This document shows positions 26,080 through 34,544 of a stretch of DNA of 64,000 bases, in pieces. The notes below the pieces were generated by a model. The model was given only the letters and a program-made list of their open reading frames with translations, was not told where the DNA came from and ran no database searches. Source of the stretch: UBA12567 sp964598425 (GTDB taxonomy: Bacteria > Planctomycetota > Phycisphaerae > Phycisphaerales > SM1A02); NCBI GenBank assembly GCA_964598425.1, contig CAZRBV010000004.1, positions 1 to 64,000 on the forward strand, in the 5' to 3' direction. Made by a program: the position numbers and the translations under genes. Numbering within the stretch: the first letter of the stretch is position 1; each line of letters starts with the position of its first letter.

Positions 26080-26718
26080 ATGCCTGCCGGCAACGAACCG
26101 TTGAGCCCCTCCCATCTCCCTGACTTCGGTCTGGCCGCGATGCTCACAACCCGTTCGATCACGACGAATCGCTCAGGGCGACTCATCAGCGGCATGATCA
26201 GAGGAACCCACATGCAGCCGCTCCTGCAAAGCCTCGAAGCCCCCCCTTCCGCTTCGTGGCTCCATGGAGAACCACACCCGGATACCGGTATCCCCCAGTG
26301 GTCCTGCCGCATTCAGGGGCCTGTTGAGCACCGCGATCGCGCCGCAATCCGAAGCGCGATCGTTCGGGGCGACGATCCGCTTGTATTTGAGATCCGTGGC
26401 GACGTCTTCCTTGCCGAGGACGTCCACGGCATCTCATTCTCAAGCGATCGGGACGACGTCGTGCTGACGCTCGCCGGAGCACTGCTCCGCTCGCACGCAG
26501 CCGAAGCACTGCGCCGGCCCACTGAGAGCCTGCCCATGCCCGGCCATGGCGTCGTGGCCGCGGTCATGGACAAGACGGGCCTGGCTCTGCGTGGTCTTGA
26601 GACCGAAGTGTTCCCCGGATTCCTCGACATCGGAATCTCAAATGCTGATCGCGAGGGAGCGGTGGCCTCTCGCACTGTGATTCTCGACCGTGTGACCGGA
26701 AGTTGGCACACGGACTGA
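26080..26718 (+). CDS. Hypothetical protein downstream of the attenuator
   Basis: A 212-residue protein I do not recognise. The ATG at 26080 follows CTGGAG at about 8 bases. No signal peptide or membrane helix is visible. The N-terminal 60 residues are rich in Ser, Thr, Pro and Leu and look disordered. From about residue 65 (PDTGIPQWSCRIQGPV) to the end it looks like a mixed alpha/beta domain, with a strand-rich stretch around DDPLVFEIRGDVFLAEDVHG. It has one Cys. It is followed by 152 bases with a hairpin and then atoE on the same strand. Function unknown; the attenuator-like leader suggests regulated expression. Confidence 0.65.
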   Translation: MPAGNEPLSPSHLPDFGLAAMLTTRSITTNRSGRLISGMIRGTHMQPLLQSLEAPPSASWLHGEPHPDTGIPQWSCRIQGPVEHRDRAAIRSAIVRGDDPLVFEIRGDVFLAEDVHGISFSSDRDDVVLTLAGALLRSHAAEALRRPTESLPMPGHGVVAAVMDKTGLALRGLETEVFPGFLDIGISNADREGAVASRTVILDRVTGSWHTD

Positions 26719-26770
26719 CACCTTTCATCCTCTCTGCTGCGTGGACCTGCTTGTGCGGCGTCCACCGACC

Positions 26771-26805
26771 CCACCCCCGCGACGGACCGCCCGTCTCGGG
26801 GGTGG
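26771..26805. other. Long GC-rich hairpin upstream of atoE
   Basis: CCACCCCCG (26771-26779) pairs with CGGGGGTGG (26797-26805). Inside, after one mismatch, GACGG (26781-26785) pairs with CCGTC (26791-26795), giving a nearly continuous 15-bp stem with a 5-base loop. No T-run follows on either strand, so it is not a standard intrinsic terminator. It sits between the unknown gene and atoE, about 65 bases before the chosen atoE start, and could stabilise RNA ends or regulate atoE. Confidence 0.6.
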
Positions 26806-26870
26806 TGGCATCATGAGTGCAGTGGGTTGTGCAAGGAGTCGATCTGCGCGGCGGACCGGCCCAATGCACT

Positions 26871-28271
26871 ATGTTGACCAACATGGTTCGGCAATTCGGA
26901 TCTCTCGTCACCGCCGTGTTCCGACGGATCGTTCCCGACCCGCTCGTCATCGCGGTCGTACTGACCTTCGGCGTCTTTGTCGCGGCCATTGCGTTCGGTC
27001 AGTTCCCAGAAGGCACCAACGGTGTCTGGGATCGATCCGACTGGCTCATCTCCGCCTGGCGAGGAGGAAGCGGGCTCTGGAAGCTGCTCGCCTTTGCCAT
27101 GCAGATGTGCCTCATCCTGCTCGGTGGTCACATCCTTGCCGAAGCACCTCCGGTGCGGCGCATGCTGTCCAGGGTCGGAGGTCTCCCAAAGTCCGGTGCC
27201 TCCGCAGCAGCAATCGTCGCGCTCGTTGCCATGTTGCTTGGAATCCTCAACTGGGGCCTTGGGCTGATCGGGGGCGCTGTTCTTGCCCGTGAAGCGGGAC
27301 GTTCGCTCGCGCGTCGTGGTATTCCGTCGCACTATCCTCTCCTCGCAGCGGCCGGGTACACGGGGCTCCTTGTCTGGCACGGTGGATTCTCCGGATCGGC
27401 GCCGCTGTCAATGACGACTGTGGCTGGCGCCAAGAAGGTGCTCCCGACCGAACTCGTGGGAGATGCCATCATCACGCCGCTCGGACAGACGGTGTTCTCA
27501 CTGGATAATCTCATCATTACCGGCGGGCTCCTGATCATTGTTCCGCTCCTCCTCAGATTCATGGCTCCGTCCACCGACATGTCTGAGCCCATCACTCAAT
27601 TCACGCCTGCCACTGCGCATGACACATCCGCCGCAGCACCCACCAACACACTGCCGGACTATCTCAATCACACACGTTGGATCACCGTGCTTCTCGGCGC
27701 TGCGCTTCTGATCGCAGGCGTCTCGTCGGCGATAGAAAGCGGCATCGGTCGCATCGGACTGAACACCGTCATCATGATTCTGCTCGCAGCGGCGCTCTTG
27801 ATGCACCGTTCACCCGAAGCGTTCATGGAGGCCGCAGCCCGGGCGGCCGCGGGATGCGCAGGCATCATCGTGCAGTTCCCCCTCTACGCCGGAATCATGG
27901 GCATCATGGTCGCATCAGGACTCGTGCAGACACTCACGGACACGCTGCTTGCGCTCGCTACTCCTCAGACGCTTGAGTTCTGGACCATGGTTTCCGCTGG
28001 AATCGTCAATATTCTGGTTCCAAGCGGCGGTGGACAGTGGGCCGTACAAGGGCCGATCGCCTTGCACGCTGCTCAAGAGGCTGGCGTCGGGACAGGATCG
28101 ATGGTCATGGCGGTTGCCTATGGCGATGAACTTACCAACATGCTTCAGCCGTTCTGGGCTCTGCCGCTTCTCGCTGTGACCGGCGTTCGCGCACGTGACA
28201 TCGTCGGGTACACCGCCATCGTCATGATTGTCGCGGGAGGCTGGATGACCCTCTGGCTGCTCATTCAATGA
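26871..28271 (+). CDS. atoE: AtoE-type short-chain fatty acid transporter
   Basis: An integral membrane permease of the AtoE family (short-chain fatty acid uptake), 466 residues with about a dozen hydrophobic segments. Recognisable blocks include PDPLVIAVVLTFGVFVAAI near the N-terminus, LNWGLGLIGGAVLARE, LVWHGGFSGSAPL, FPLYAGIMGIM, NILVPSGGGQWAVQGPI and AYGDELTNMLQPFWALPLL, the last three diagnostic. The start is unclear: ATG at 26871 or 26883 fits, and GTG at 26817 would add 18 unlike residues. Its stop overlaps the crotonase start (ATGA), so import and CoA-ester chemistry are coupled. Confidence 0.92.
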   Translation: MLTNMVRQFGSLVTAVFRRIVPDPLVIAVVLTFGVFVAAIAFGQFPEGTNGVWDRSDWLISAWRGGSGLWKLLAFAMQMCLILLGGHILAEAPPVRRMLSRVGGLPKSGASAAAIVALVAMLLGILNWGLGLIGGAVLAREAGRSLARRGIPSHYPLLAAAGYTGLLVWHGGFSGSAPLSMTTVAGAKKVLPTELVGDAIITPLGQTVFSLDNLIITGGLLIIVPLLLRFMAPSTDMSEPITQFTPATAHDTSAAAPTNTLPDYLNHTRWITVLLGAALLIAGVSSAIESGIGRIGLNTVIMILLAAALLMHRSPEAFMEAAARAAAGCAGIIVQFPLYAGIMGIMVASGLVQTLTDTLLALATPQTLEFWTMVSAGIVNILVPSGGGQWAVQGPIALHAAQEAGVGTGSMVMAVAYGDELTNMLQPFWALPLLAVTGVRARDIVGYTAIVMIVAGGWMTLWLLIQ

Positions 28272-28960
28272 GCGACGTGTGCATCAATCTCGAACGCGGT
28301 GTTGTCAGTGTGACCATGCAGGCTGCTGATCGCCGCAACGCCCTTGATCTTCAGATGCTCGAGAGCATTCGAGATGCAGCCTCCCACGCTTCGGACGCTT
28401 CGGTACTCGTATTGGCAGGTTCTGGCCCTGCCTTCTGCGCCGGGTTTAACGTGGCCATGATGAGGCAGGGCGCCCAAGTGGTGGATTCCCTTGTCGAATC
28501 ACTGAGCCAGACATGCCGCGCACTGCGTCGCTGCCCTGCCACTGTTCTCGCCGACGTACAAGGTGCGGCAATCGCAGGAGGCTGCGCGCTGGCAGTCTCG
28601 GCTGACATATTGGTTGCCCGCCGTGGATCGGTGCTCGGATACCCTGTGCATGCACTCGGCATCTCACCCGCAGTCACAATTCCTGTGCTGCTTCCAGCTG
28701 CCGGTGGCCGCGCCCGGTCCATGCTGATGGGCGGTGAGATTCACCCTGCCGAGCTGCTGTACGACCACGGAATCGTCCACCATCTGCTCGACCCGGAGGC
28801 GGATCTCGCAGCAATCGTAGATCACTTGCAGGCCCGTGGAACAGATGCAAGCCGCGCAACCAAGCGATGGCTCAATAGTCTTGAGAACGCTGGCGATGAG
28901 CGGCGATTCGATGGCCCCGTCACAGGCTCGCGCGGACTCTCACTGAATCAGCCCGATTGA
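28268..28960 (+). CDS. Crotonase-fold enoyl-CoA hydratase/isomerase family protein
   Basis: A 230-residue crotonase-superfamily protein, slightly short for the family (about 255). The oxyanion-hole blocks are present: DRRNALD near residue 22, SGPAFCAGFNVAMM and QGAAIAGGCALAVSADI. Both catalytic glutamates of classical enoyl-CoA hydratase are absent: the GGGCE position reads GGCA, and the FGxPE position reads LGYPV. Hydratase chemistry is therefore unlikely; an isomerase, thioesterase or hydrolase role is possible. It is coupled to atoE (ATGA) and overlaps the 3' end of the convergent ndh by 13 bases. Confidence 0.85.
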   Translation: MSDVCINLERGVVSVTMQAADRRNALDLQMLESIRDAASHASDASVLVLAGSGPAFCAGFNVAMMRQGAQVVDSLVESLSQTCRALRRCPATVLADVQGAAIAGGCALAVSADILVARRGSVLGYPVHALGISPAVTIPVLLPAAGGRARSMLMGGEIHPAELLYDHGIVHHLLDPEADLAAIVDHLQARGTDASRATKRWLNSLENAGDERRFDGPVTGSRGLSLNQPD

Positions 28961-30306
28961 CCCGGCGTCTCATGGCGTTCACAGGCCGCCTCGGGATCCC
29001 GGTGCAGCATCCCGCGATGCGAAGCGGCATGCATCCCGAGTTGTGAGTAATCCTTGCGGAAGAAGGCATTGAGTACCCAGTCTGCGAAGACTCGAATTCG
29101 TCGCGAGAGCCGTGGCGTCTTGAGCAGATAGATCGCCCGCCACATCACCCATGCGAAGAATCCGTGGACACGGAGACCCTTCAGCGCCGCCACACCACGA
29201 TGTCGACCAAGTGGAACCAACACGCCCTGCAAATGCACTTCACCTGGCGTTGTCGGTCGACCAGACTCTACCGCTGCGATGTTTCGGGCAAGCTGCGGCG
29301 CCTGACGAATTGCGATCTGCGCCAGCGGCGGCATGGGCTTCCCATCCGGACCCGGCACAGCCGCGCAGTCGCCCAAGCCCCAGATATTGTCGGTCCCGAC
29401 AGCCCGGTAATCGCCTTCGCACTGCAATCCGCCAAACTTGTTGAGCGGAAGGCCGTTCAGTTCCTTCAAGACTGGGCTTGGCGCAATCCCCGCCGTCCAG
29501 ATCACGGTCGAACATGGAAGGGTCTTCTCATTACTGTCGACGATATGGTCGGCATGCACCTGCGTCACCGAGACGCCGGTGTTGATCCTGATGCCACGCT
29601 TTGTGAGTTGGCGGGTTGCCCACACAGAGAGATGTTCCGGAAGAACCCCCAAGAGCCGCTTGTTGAGTTCATAAATCGAGAATGTGATGTCGTCGTCTGA
29701 GATGTTGCGGTACTGCGCAGACGCTTCACGAACAAAGACTTCCAGCTCCCCCACGACTTCGATTCCCGTGACATTACCGCCGACGATCACAAAGTGCAAT
29801 AGCCGCCTTCGCTCATCGGCGTCATCAATAGCATTCGCAAGTTCCAATAGTTCCACGGCGCGATCACGAATCGCAACGGCATCCGACATGTGCTTCATGA
29901 AGAACGCATGCTCTCGTACGCCACTCACGATGTTCTCTGGAAGAACCCGCGTCACGCTTCCCAGTGCAACCACCAGATGGTCGTACTCGATCCAGCGGCA
30001 ATCATCGTCCCCGACGAGTTGGAAGTGTACGCGTCTCGTTTCGGTATCCAGCCCGACAACTTCCGCCATCAGCAGTTCCGACTTTGGCGAGAAGTCTCGA
30101 ATCGGAACTGTGCAGTGACGCGGCTCAATCGATCCGCAGCCCGCCTCAATGAGAAGCGGATAGAAGATGAAGAAGTTGTTTCGGTCAATGACAACGACCT
30201 CGACGTCAAGGCCAAGTCCACGTCGCGTCAACTCCCGCGCGAGGTACGCGCCACCGAATCCGCCACCCAGAATGACGACTCTCTTCTTCTGAGCTTCAAT
30301 ACCCAT
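28948..30306 (-). CDS. Type II NADH dehydrogenase-like FAD oxidoreductase
   Basis: A 452-residue NAD(P)/FAD-dependent oxidoreductase of the NDH-2 type, which passes electrons from NADH to quinone without pumping protons. The FAD site is VVILGGGFGGAYLARELTRR (residues 9-28). The second dinucleotide site is HFVIVGGNVTGIEVVGE. DNIWGLGDCAAVPG is the conserved FAD-contacting Asp motif, and VIWTAGIAPSP is typical of NDH-2. The C-terminal FFAWVMWRAIYLLKTP region forms the membrane-attachment helix. The ATG at 30306 follows AGGAAGGTGG. The start lies inside the upstream gene (79-base overlap). It is the last gene of the long minus-strand run. Confidence 0.9.
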   Translation of the reverse strand: MGIEAQKKRVVILGGGFGGAYLARELTRRGLGLDVEVVVIDRNNFFIFYPLLIEAGCGSIEPRHCTVPIRDFSPKSELLMAEVVGLDTETRRVHFQLVGDDDCRWIEYDHLVVALGSVTRVLPENIVSGVREHAFFMKHMSDAVAIRDRAVELLELANAIDDADERRRLLHFVIVGGNVTGIEVVGELEVFVREASAQYRNISDDDITFSIYELNKRLLGVLPEHLSVWATRQLTKRGIRINTGVSVTQVHADHIVDSNEKTLPCSTVIWTAGIAPSPVLKELNGLPLNKFGGLQCEGDYRAVGTDNIWGLGDCAAVPGPDGKPMPPLAQIAIRQAPQLARNIAAVESGRPTTPGEVHLQGVLVPLGRHRGVAALKGLRVHGFFAWVMWRAIYLLKTPRLSRRIRVFADWVLNAFFRKDYSQLGMHAASHRGMLHRDPEAACERHETPGQSG

Positions 30307-30788
30307 AGGCCACCTTCCTGATCAACAGCGGAGTCGTCAGCTGTCATTGCAGACGCTCTGAACGAGGCAGCGTATCCGAGAACCCGATTGGGGTCAGGTT
30401 GCGGCTCACTCTCAATTGGTGGAAGTTCCCCACTCGCCATGACAGAGATCAGGATCGCAGATGACCAGACCACTGGAAACGCTGTAACAATCACCGCGAA
30501 CAGAGCCAGTGCCTTGGCGGTCTTGCGCCTCACCCGACCGACGAATTCGCAGACGGTGATGACAAATGCAATGACGCCAAACTTGAATACGCTGATTCCA
30601 GGCACACCCCACGACTCAAGAATCATCTGGGCAATCGGATTGAGTTCGACGCCGCTGAAGAACAGGATGAGCCGCGTGAGCATGACGTCCAGAGATCCGA
30701 AGAACACCAGCCACAAATAGAGACTCGGGAACAGCACGGTCGGTTTGCCTGCCGACCCCTGCTCCATCTGTGAATCAATTGCGTGCAT
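30228..30788 (-). CDS. Small membrane protein, DUF5658-like
   Basis: A 186-residue membrane protein with three to four helices: LYLWLVFFGSLDVMLTRLIL, FKFGVIAFVITVCEFVG and LALFAVIVTAFPVVWSSAILI. The pattern of an Asp in the first helix, a loop with N-P-I-A-Q, then a long second helix resembles DUF5658 proteins, but this is only a weak recognition. The last 26 codons overlap the ndh start in another frame. That is a long overlap for two real genes, though both have good starts. It lies 12 bases after the thiC stop. Confidence 0.6.
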   Translation of the reverse strand: MHAIDSQMEQGSAGKPTVLFPSLYLWLVFFGSLDVMLTRLILFFSGVELNPIAQMILESWGVPGISVFKFGVIAFVITVCEFVGRVRRKTAKALALFAVIVTAFPVVWSSAILISVMASGELPPIESEPQPDPNRVLGYAASFRASAMTADDSAVDQEGGLWVLKLRRRESSFWVADSVARTSRGS

Positions 30789-30800
30789 ATGCCTGACTCG

Positions 30801-32702
30801 TCAGATCACCGGATCGTGATCCGGCACACCTGTTACTTCGCGGGTCCCCAATTGAACAACATCGACACCCTGGGCTTGCTGCGAGGCAACCGCAGCATCT
30901 TCGTCCGATTGCTCGCTGTGGCACGACGCCATTCGACCTTCGGCGTTCACCTGTTTTCTCGTCTTGGCGGCGAGTTTATGAATCACTTCTGGATCGAGCA
31001 CACCACGCTGCTCAAGTATCGCCGCCTGCTCTGGCGTCAATGCTGCACTGATTTCAGGCTTGCCGCGGACATAGCCGGCCTCTTTACCCGATGCGAACTC
31101 CTGAATCTCCTTGCTGATGCGCACCGAACACCAATCGTGACCGCACATCGCGCAGAAATCGGTGTCGACATCAAGGTCTTCATCATGCATCGCGCGCGCA
31201 AACTCTGGATCAAACGAGAGCTCGAAGTGCTTCTGCCAGTTGAGTGCTGCTCGTGCCCTGGTAAGTGCGTCATCCCGATCACGCGTGCCTGGAATACCCA
31301 GTGCCACATCTGCCGCATGGGCGGCGATCTTGTATGCAGTGCAACCCTGCTTGACATCATCCTTCTTTGGAAGACCAAGATGCTCCTTCGGTGTCACGTA
31401 ACACAGCATCGCGGCACCGTGCCATGCGGCAGCTGTCGCGCCGATACACGATGTGATGTGGTCATACCCAGGAAAGATGTCGGTCACCAGTGGGCCGAGC
31501 ACGTAGAACGGTGCACCGTGACATCGCCGCCGCTGCAGTTTCATGTTGAACTCGATCTGGTCAAACGGTACGTGGCCCGGCCCTTCAACCATCACCTGCA
31601 CGCCGCGCCTCCAGGCTCGCTCCGTCAATTCGCCAATCGTTTCAAGCTCGCCGAGCTGGGCCTGGTCGGTTGCGTCGGCCAGACCGCCGGGGCGCAAGCC
31701 ATCTCCAATGCTGAAGGTCACGTCATGACGACGAAGAATGTCACAGATCTCATCCCACGCGTCATACATCGGATTCTCGGCCTCGTGCGTGATCATCCAC
31801 TTCGCAAGGAGGGAGCCACCGCGAGAGACGATCCCGATGAGCCTATCGCGCACCATCGGCACATGCGCCCGGCGGAGGCCCGCATGGACCGTCATGTAAT
31901 CGACGCCCTGCCTCGCCTGATGTTCGATGTGTTCAAGGATGATCTCGCGGTCGAGGTCTTCAAGTCGCCGGTCAAGAATCATGGCATAGATCGGAACGGT
32001 TCCGATGGGTGCCTCCGATGAGCCGATGATTGCCTCGCGGCACGCATTGACGTCTCCGCCGGTCGAGAGATCCATGACCGTATCGGCGCCCCACTTCAGG
32101 GCCCAATCGAGTTTCTCGAGCTCCTCGTCCGTTCCGCTCGACACCGGCGAAGCGCCCATATTGGCATTGACTTTGGTGAGGCTGGCTCGTCCGATGCACA
32201 TCGGATCAAGCCTTCCATTCAGATGATGGATGTTCGCCGGAATCACCATACGACCCGCCGCGATCTCATCCCGGATCTGCTCAGCACTCAAATGCGGTTC
32301 ACGCGCTGCCACTCGGCGCATGGCCGGCGTCACGGTGCCGAGACGAGCGTATTCCAATTGCGTCACCGGCGCAAAGCCAGTGGGAGGAACAGCCACGATT
32401 GGTGACTCGCCCTGATTGTGTCCGCCGCAACCGCACTCGGTTTCCTGGATCGTCCAGCCGTGAGGAAGAAAGTCCCACGCCGTCTTCTCGCTCGGCGGAG
32501 GCATGCCCGGCGTATCGGGGCTTGCGTACATCAGCGGTCCACCGATGTCTGCCCGCCGGGCGAATGATCCCGGCGTCGTTCCGGCGAATGTACTGGCAGG
32601 GCTTGATGCCCCATCCATCGGAAGCGACCGCATGAAGTCGGCCTGACTTGCTGCTGTCAGATCAATGTCGGACGAGTGGGTGGTGTGACTGTTGTTCGGC
32701 AT
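30801..32702 (-). CDS. thiC: Phosphomethylpyrimidine synthase ThiC
   Basis: Radical SAM enzyme that rearranges aminoimidazole ribotide into HMP phosphate, the pyrimidine half of thiamine. It is a 633-residue protein. The C-terminal [4Fe-4S] motif is CAMCGHDWC (CX2CX4C). Conserved barrel blocks include IPANIHHLNGRLDPMCIG, DLSTGGDV, TVHAGL, EGPGHVPF and GPLVTDIFPGYDHI. Substrate AIR comes from the purine pathway, whose purL and purQ genes lie upstream in the same run. The ATG at 32702 follows a GGAGGGAAGG ribosome binding site that is part of a TPP riboswitch, so feedback by thiamine pyrophosphate is expected. Confidence 0.97.
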   Translation of the reverse strand: MPNNSHTTHSSDIDLTAASQADFMRSLPMDGASSPASTFAGTTPGSFARRADIGGPLMYASPDTPGMPPPSEKTAWDFLPHGWTIQETECGCGGHNQGESPIVAVPPTGFAPVTQLEYARLGTVTPAMRRVAAREPHLSAEQIRDEIAAGRMVIPANIHHLNGRLDPMCIGRASLTKVNANMGASPVSSGTDEELEKLDWALKWGADTVMDLSTGGDVNACREAIIGSSEAPIGTVPIYAMILDRRLEDLDREIILEHIEHQARQGVDYMTVHAGLRRAHVPMVRDRLIGIVSRGGSLLAKWMITHEAENPMYDAWDEICDILRRHDVTFSIGDGLRPGGLADATDQAQLGELETIGELTERAWRRGVQVMVEGPGHVPFDQIEFNMKLQRRRCHGAPFYVLGPLVTDIFPGYDHITSCIGATAAAWHGAAMLCYVTPKEHLGLPKKDDVKQGCTAYKIAAHAADVALGIPGTRDRDDALTRARAALNWQKHFELSFDPEFARAMHDEDLDVDTDFCAMCGHDWCSVRISKEIQEFASGKEAGYVRGKPEISAALTPEQAAILEQRGVLDPEVIHKLAAKTRKQVNAEGRMASCHSEQSDEDAAVASQQAQGVDVVQLGTREVTGVPDHDPVI

Positions 32703-32707
32703 GCTGG

Positions 32708-32787
32708 CCTTCCCTCCGCCGGTACGAACCGGATCAGGTTTGACGGGTTCATCTCAGCCACGTCCGCGCGGCGCCCCGAGGCAAGGA
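32708..32787 (-). promoter_or_regulatory. TPP (THI-box) riboswitch controlling thiC
   Basis: On the minus strand the region reads, in order, CTCGGGGCGCC, GGCTGAGA (32759-32752), and AACCTGATCCGGTT (32740-32727) followed by ACCGGCGGAGGGAAGG. The CTGAGA and CTGATC cores and the 3' GGAGGGA are the conserved THI-box elements. Helix P1 can form between CCTT (32787-32784) and AAGG (32711-32708). The 3' side of P1 is the thiC ribosome binding region, 5 bases from the ATG, so ligand binding should hide it: translational repression is inferred. The element begins only 4 bases after the rlmE stop. Confidence 0.93.
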
Positions 32788-32791
32788 CAGC

Positions 32792-33448
32792 CTACCACCC
32801 CTCGGGCACCGGCGGTGGACCGCCAGCGGTCGAAGGGGCGTCATCGCGTGGGTCATCGGGAGGTGGCTTGTAGCCATGCGCAATGACGAAGATCTCGGTG
32901 GATTCCTTACGCGAGGCCTCTGGCTTGAAGGGCTTGACCCGCTCGAACTGCTCACGCGTCGTCGCAAGAAGTTGTGGCATCGCCGAGCCTTCGAGCACCT
33001 TCATCACAAGCACGCCACCTGGCTTGAGCCAACGCGGACAGAGATCCAACGCCAGTTCGCACACCGCCAGACTGCGGAAGTGATCAGTGTCGCGGCTTCC
33101 GGTCGTTGATGGCATCATGTCCGAGAGCAGCACGTCGAACAGCATGTCCGCCGGTACGCCAGCGGTTTCGGGGTCTTCCGCGTTGCCCTCCAAGGCCGTG
33201 ACGTTTTCAGGCAAGCCGCCCGGCACCGGCTTGAGGTCGATGCCCCAGCCGCGACCCTTCGCACCGACGCGGTTTGCAATGACCTGAAGCCATGATCCTG
33301 GCGCGCAGCCGAGATCGAGCACCTGATCGCCCTTCTTCAGAACACTTCGGCGATCGTCAATCTGCAACAACTTGAATGCAGCGCGGGATCGATAGCCCTT
33401 CCGCTTCGCCTCACGGGACCAGTGATCGTGAATCTCTCGCTCGGCCAT
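32792..33448 (-). CDS. rlmE: 23S rRNA (uridine-2'-O-)-methyltransferase RlmE
   Basis: SAM-dependent methyltransferase of the FtsJ/RrmJ type that modifies 23S rRNA in the 50S subunit. The 218-residue protein has the basic N-terminal YRSRAAFKLLQID block, the SAM site VLDLGCAPGSWLQV (residues 43-56), and LLSDMMP and VMKVLEGS with the catalytic K-D-K-E set. The C-terminus has a Pro/Asp-rich extension of about 20 residues. The ATG at 33448 lies 10 bases after the upstream Gfo/Idh stop. Confidence 0.94.
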   Translation of the reverse strand: MAEREIHDHWSREAKRKGYRSRAAFKLLQIDDRRSVLKKGDQVLDLGCAPGSWLQVIANRVGAKGRGWGIDLKPVPGGLPENVTALEGNAEDPETAGVPADMLFDVLLSDMMPSTTGSRDTDHFRSLAVCELALDLCPRWLKPGGVLVMKVLEGSAMPQLLATTREQFERVKPFKPEASRKESTEIFVIAHGYKPPPDDPRDDAPSTAGGPPPVPEGW

Positions 33449-33458
33449 TGAATCTGCG

Positions 33459-34490
33459 TCAGGTCAGGCTCAGCTGGCCACCACGCGCCGTCTCGACGAT
33501 GCGTTCGGCCACACGCACGGCCAGCGATCCTGCCTCGGCATCAACCGGCGGTCGTTCGCCCGTCCGCACGCTTCGAAGGAAGTCCTCGGCCTGCAGTTTG
33601 AGTGGCTCGGCGTCTTCGATCTCGAGGTCCTCGAACTGCACAAGATCGAGGTAGTTCACATCGCTGAGATCCTCGCCAGCAGCAAGTTGGGTCCGCAGCG
33701 CCGCGATCTGCTCGGCATTGGCCGCCTTACGAATGACCTTCACCGTGCGCTCGACGAAATCGGCCGAGATATAGATGTCTTCCGAGATAATCCGAAGCGT
33801 TCGCTCGGTCTTCATCGCCAAGCGTGATGCGGTGATGTTGGCAACGCACCGATGGCCGTCAGCCGACGCGGGATACGTCATCCTGACGTTGCACACATCT
33901 TCGGCTTCGCCGAGAACAGCCACAGCGCTGGCCTGCACATCCTCTGGTGCCTCACCGACGAGCATCGTCAACAGATCGAGATCGTGAATCATCATGTCGA
34001 GCACAACACCGACATCAACGCTACGAAACGTCATCGGACTGATGCGGTGCAGCTCAAGGTGCCGGGGATGCAAGTCGCCCAGTGACTTGATCGCCTGCAT
34101 GACCGGGTCGTAGCGAACCACGTGTCCGACCTGGAGCGCAACGCCCGCCGCCTCGGCAGCTGCTGCGATCGCTGCAGCGTCTTCGGCGGTAGGTGCCAAT
34201 GGTTTCTCGATCATGCACGCAATGCCCGCAGCAAGCAGTTTTTCTGCCGCAGCACGGTGGTGAACCGTTGGCGTCGCGATCGTCACAGCATCGACGCCGT
34301 GATCAATCAATGCCTCGATCGACTCAAAAGCCGCACCGCCCCACTCCTCAACGATTTCAGCGGCACGAGCTGCGTCGTGATCTACAACACCAACCAACGT
34401 TGCGTCTGACATCTGGGCATATACCCGAGCATGGTGGCGGCCCATACGGCCAACGCCGATCACAGCGCAGCGAAGTGTCTTGTCTGTCAT
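33459..34490 (-). CDS. Gfo/Idh/MocA family oxidoreductase
   Basis: A 343-residue NAD(P)-dependent oxidoreductase of the glucose-fructose oxidoreductase / inositol dehydrogenase family. The Rossmann start is CAVIGVGRMGRHHARVY. The family motif IEKPLAPT (EKP) lies near residue 98, and MMIHDLDLLTML carries the catalytic His-Asp region of the second domain. Substrate unknown; relatives act on sugar nucleotides or inositols. No signal peptide is present, unlike the relative at 43240. ATG 34490 is preferred over ATG 34517 because GGGAGAG lies 5 bases before it. Confidence 0.9.
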   Translation of the reverse strand: MTDKTLRCAVIGVGRMGRHHARVYAQMSDATLVGVVDHDAARAAEIVEEWGGAAFESIEALIDHGVDAVTIATPTVHHRAAAEKLLAAGIACMIEKPLAPTAEDAAAIAAAAEAAGVALQVGHVVRYDPVMQAIKSLGDLHPRHLELHRISPMTFRSVDVGVVLDMMIHDLDLLTMLVGEAPEDVQASAVAVLGEAEDVCNVRMTYPASADGHRCVANITASRLAMKTERTLRIISEDIYISADFVERTVKVIRKAANAEQIAALRTQLAAGEDLSDVNYLDLVQFEDLEIEDAEPLKLQAEDFLRSVRTGERPPVDAEAGSLAVRVAERIVETARGGQLSLT

Positions 34491-34544
34491 CTGAACTCTC
34501 CCGATTGAACAGAGCATGGTACGGACAGAACAGTCCCACCGTGC

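Noticed and set aside
26817..26870. GTG start giving atoE 18 extra residues
   Set aside because: The extra residues are hydrophilic and unlike AtoE N-termini; ATG 26871 or 26883 fits better.
30783..32021. Long open frame opposite thiC (412 codons)
   Set aside because: Antisense to a certain gene, with no recognisable protein features; explained by GC skew.
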